Origin: CAYGAW01 sp964347945 | GTDB taxonomy: Bacteria; Chloroflexota; Anaerolineae; UBA7937; B3-Chlor | NCBI GenBank assembly: GCA_964347945.1 | Contig: CAYGAW010000188.1 | Location: 1-7,137, forward strand | DNA: 7,137 nt | Reading direction: 5' to 3' | Shown here: one piece after another, positions 5,635 through 7,137 of the stretch | Position numbering within the stretch: the stretch's first letter is position 1 | How the letters are laid out: each line of letters starts with the position of its first letter | Program-made: the position numbers and the translations under genes | The notes under the pieces: generated by a model | The model's input: only the letters and a program-made list of their open reading frames with translations | The model's database searches: none | Told to the model about the DNA's origin: nothing

Positions 5635-6366
5635 ATGAGGACTGACACAGAGTCCAAGGGACTCAACGTAGTGGCTGCAATCCCGTGCCACAACGAGGAG
5701 CAGTTCATCGGCGACATCGTGCGCTCAGCGCAAGAGTACGTGTCTCAAGTAGTCGTCGTCGATGACGGATCATCGGATAGGACCATCGACGCAGCCGTAG
5801 AGGCTGGAGCCATGGTCGTGCGCCACGGCACCAACAAGGGCCCCGGCGAGGCCTACAAATCCTGCTTCGAGGCAGCACGGTCTCTCAAGGCTGACGTGCT
5901 CATCACTCTAGACGGCGATGGCCAGCATCTGCCGGACGAGCTACCCCGGCTCCTGCATCCCTTGCTTTCTGAAGAGGCAGATCTGGTGATTGGCTCGCGC
6001 TTCCTGAAAGACTACGACATTCCGCGCTACCGCAAGGTCGGCATCGACGTCATTACCTGGCTGTACAATCTTGGCTCCGCCGTCAAAGTAGTGGACGCTC
6101 AGAGTTGTTATCGGGGCTACAATCGCAAAGCACTGGATACGCTCCGCATCACGGAGAGCGGCTTCGGATTCAGCGTCGAGCTGCTCATACAGGCCAGGAA
6201 TCGCGGTTTGGTCATTCAGGAAGTGCCGGTTTCCTGTATCTACCACCGAGACAGCCATAGCATGAACCCGGTGCTCCATGGGGTGGGAGTAGCCTTGATG
6301 GTGATCAAGCATCGCCTCAAGGACCTCGTACCAGACAGAAGCGGCGATCCTTCCGAGGCGCAGTAG
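5635..6366 (+). CDS. Family 2 glycosyltransferase, DPM1/polyprenyl-phosphate sugar transferase type
   Basis: 243 aa, soluble GT-A fold, most like enzymes that transfer a sugar from a nucleotide sugar to polyprenyl phosphate on the cytoplasmic side of the membrane. The N-terminal strand AAIPCHNEE (14-22) leads to VVDDGSSDRT (41-50), binding the nucleotide. DGDGQH (93-98) supplies the metal-binding Asp residues. GSRF (120-123) and DAQSCYRGYNR (154-164) follow the DPM1-like pattern, with Cys where Gly is usual (qsGfR). No C-terminal membrane helices are present, so it resembles the short soluble class rather than the GtrA-fused one. The ATG at 5635 is the first good start and agrees with family length; its ribosome site is weak (AGAGA nearby, GAGGGAG farther). 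The stop overlaps the next gene's GTG by one base. The sugar donor cannot be inferred. Confidence 0.9.
   Translation: MRTDTESKGLNVVAAIPCHNEEQFIGDIVRSAQEYVSQVVVVDDGSSDRTIDAAVEAGAMVVRHGTNKGPGEAYKSCFEAARSLKADVLITLDGDGQHLPDELPRLLHPLLSEEADLVIGSRFLKDYDIPRYRKVGIDVITWLYNLGSAVKVVDAQSCYRGYNRKALDTLRITESGFGFSVELLIQARNRGLVIQEVPVSCIYHRDSHSMNPVLHGVGVALMVIKHRLKDLVPDRSGDPSEAQ
6355..6358 (+). promoter_or_regulatory. Ribosome binding site deciding the GTG start of the second GT2 gene
   Basis: GAGG lies 7 nt before the GTG at 6366, inside the last codons of the preceding glycosyltransferase gene. Together with the one-base overlap (TAGTG) it supports the GTG start and translational coupling of the two transferases. 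Confidence 0.55.
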
Positions 6367-7137
6367 TGACGGTGTTGGCTCTGGCTCTTGGCCTCATCTC
6401 GTTTCTCCTCATCTGGCAGTTTGTGGGTTATCCCACCCTGATGGGCATAGTTGCCCTCTTCGCCAAACCCAGGGAGAAGCACCGATCCTACACGCCGTTC
6501 GTCTCCGTTATTGTGCCTGCACACAATGAAGAGACGGTGATCGGCAAGAGGCTCGAGAACCTCCTGGCCCTCGACTACCCTGACGATGAGTACGAGATCC
6601 TCGTGGTCGAGTCGGGTTCCACCGACGGTACGCTGAAGGTGGTGCAGCACGCTATTGCCAACCGTCAAGGGGAGGCGCCCCCAATGAAGCTCCTGCGCGA
6701 GGCGGAGAGACGGGGGAAGGCGTCTGCCATCAACCTGGGGAAGCGCCACGCAAGGGGCGACATCATTCTGGTCACCGATGCTAATTCTGCATTCGAGCCC
6801 AACGTACTCAGAGAGATGATGCCTCACTTCGCGGACCCCAAGGTAGGGGCCGTGGGAGGCAGGTACGTCGTCTCCAACCCGGACAACATCCACACCTCCT
6901 CGGAATCGTTCTACTGGGACCTGGAGTTCATCATGCGGCGTGGCGAGTCAATCGTGGACTCCGCGTGTCTGTTCCACGGCGAGATCAACGCCTGGCGGAA
7001 GAACCTGGCGGAGGCGGACACAGATAACCTGTCTGAGGACTTGGACATAGCGATCCAGATCAGGCGGGCGGGCTACAAGATCGAGTACGAGTCCTCGGCC
7101 CTTGTTTATGAACCCGGGGCCACGACCGCTCGGGACC
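6366..7137 (+). CDS. Membrane-anchored family 2 glycosyltransferase, cellulose-synthase-like (3' end outside window)
   Basis: The first 257 residues are present and the frame is open to the window edge. An N-terminal membrane helix region (about 3-33) precedes a GT-A catalytic domain. VSVIVPAHNEE (46-56) starts the domain; VVESGSTDGT (80-89) is the nucleotide-binding loop; RGKASAIN (116-123) matches the kGKaxAlN motif; TDAN (137-140) is the DxD-equivalent of this subgroup. GEINAWRK (205-212) and SEDLDIAIQIRRAGYKI (223-239), with the E-D catalytic-base motif, follow in the expected order. This resembles processive or chain-building GT2 enzymes such as cellulose and hyaluronan synthase relatives. 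The Q/RxxRW motif and C-terminal helices would lie beyond the edge, so processivity cannot be judged. One oddity is VES where VDD or VSD is commoner. The GTG start overlaps the previous stop by one base, and GAGG lies 7 nt upstream. The polymer product is unknown. Confidence 0.9.
   Translation, partial: MTVLALALGLISFLLIWQFVGYPTLMGIVALFAKPREKHRSYTPFVSVIVPAHNEETVIGKRLENLLALDYPDDEYEILVVESGSTDGTLKVVQHAIANRQGEAPPMKLLREAERRGKASAINLGKRHARGDIILVTDANSAFEPNVLREMMPHFADPKVGAVGGRYVVSNPDNIHTSSESFYWDLEFIMRRGESIVDSACLFHGEINAWRKNLAEADTDNLSEDLDIAIQIRRAGYKIEYESSALVYEPGATTARD

Noticed and set aside
1..7137. CRISPR arrays, insertion sequences, prophage or toxin-antitoxin modules
   Set aside because: I saw no regularly spaced direct repeats, transposase motifs, terminal inverted repeats or phage-type genes. 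The tRNA has no visible duplicated 3' end that would mark an integration site within the window.

Overview
This window looks like chromosomal DNA from a GC-rich bacterium, most likely a member of the Chloroflexota (Anaerolineae-like). The main pointer is the protein encoded at 138-968. It has two zinc ribbons, one membrane helix, a long Thr/Pro-rich linker and a beta-sandwich-like tail, an architecture I associate with that phylum. The phylum call is an inference; no marker gene in the window proves it.

Left part, minus strand (1-2421). A strong promoter (TTGCGA, 17 bp, TATAAT at 2393-2421) drives a compact operon read leftward: an RseP-type site-2 intramembrane metalloprotease, a half-size GDT1/UPF0016 cation transporter (91 aa), and the zinc-ribbon/Thr-Pro-linker membrane protein. 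Gaps are 19 bp and 4 bp, and Shine-Dalgarno sequences lie at or inside the upstream gene ends. Beyond it, a tRNA-Asp(GTC) gene is read in the same direction from its own near-consensus promoter in the 48-bp gap. I see no terminator between operon and tRNA.

Right part, plus strand (2536-7137). Divergent from the protease operon is a 383-aa nucleotidyltransferase-fold protein (NTP_transf_5-like) whose predicted promoter would make the mRNA leaderless or nearly so. After a 149-bp gap comes a second strong promoter with an extended -10 and an overlapping inverted repeat (TTGTCCC, 23 nt, GGGACAA). It precedes a polysaccharide-assembly series: an O-antigen ligase/polymerase (Wzy_C-type) membrane protein with a TPR-like tail, a DPM1-type family 2 glycosyltransferase, and a second, membrane-anchored GT2 of the cellulose-synthase-like type that runs off the right edge. 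The last two genes overlap by one base.

Taken together, the window holds a membrane-homeostasis/proteolysis operon back to back with the start of a cell-surface polysaccharide locus. All proteins fall in recognisable families. The less ordinary points are the zinc-ribbon type II membrane protein in an operon with a site-2 protease, the dyad over the polysaccharide promoter, the unpaired half-size transporter, and the uncharacterised nucleotidyltransferase at the head of the polysaccharide genes.
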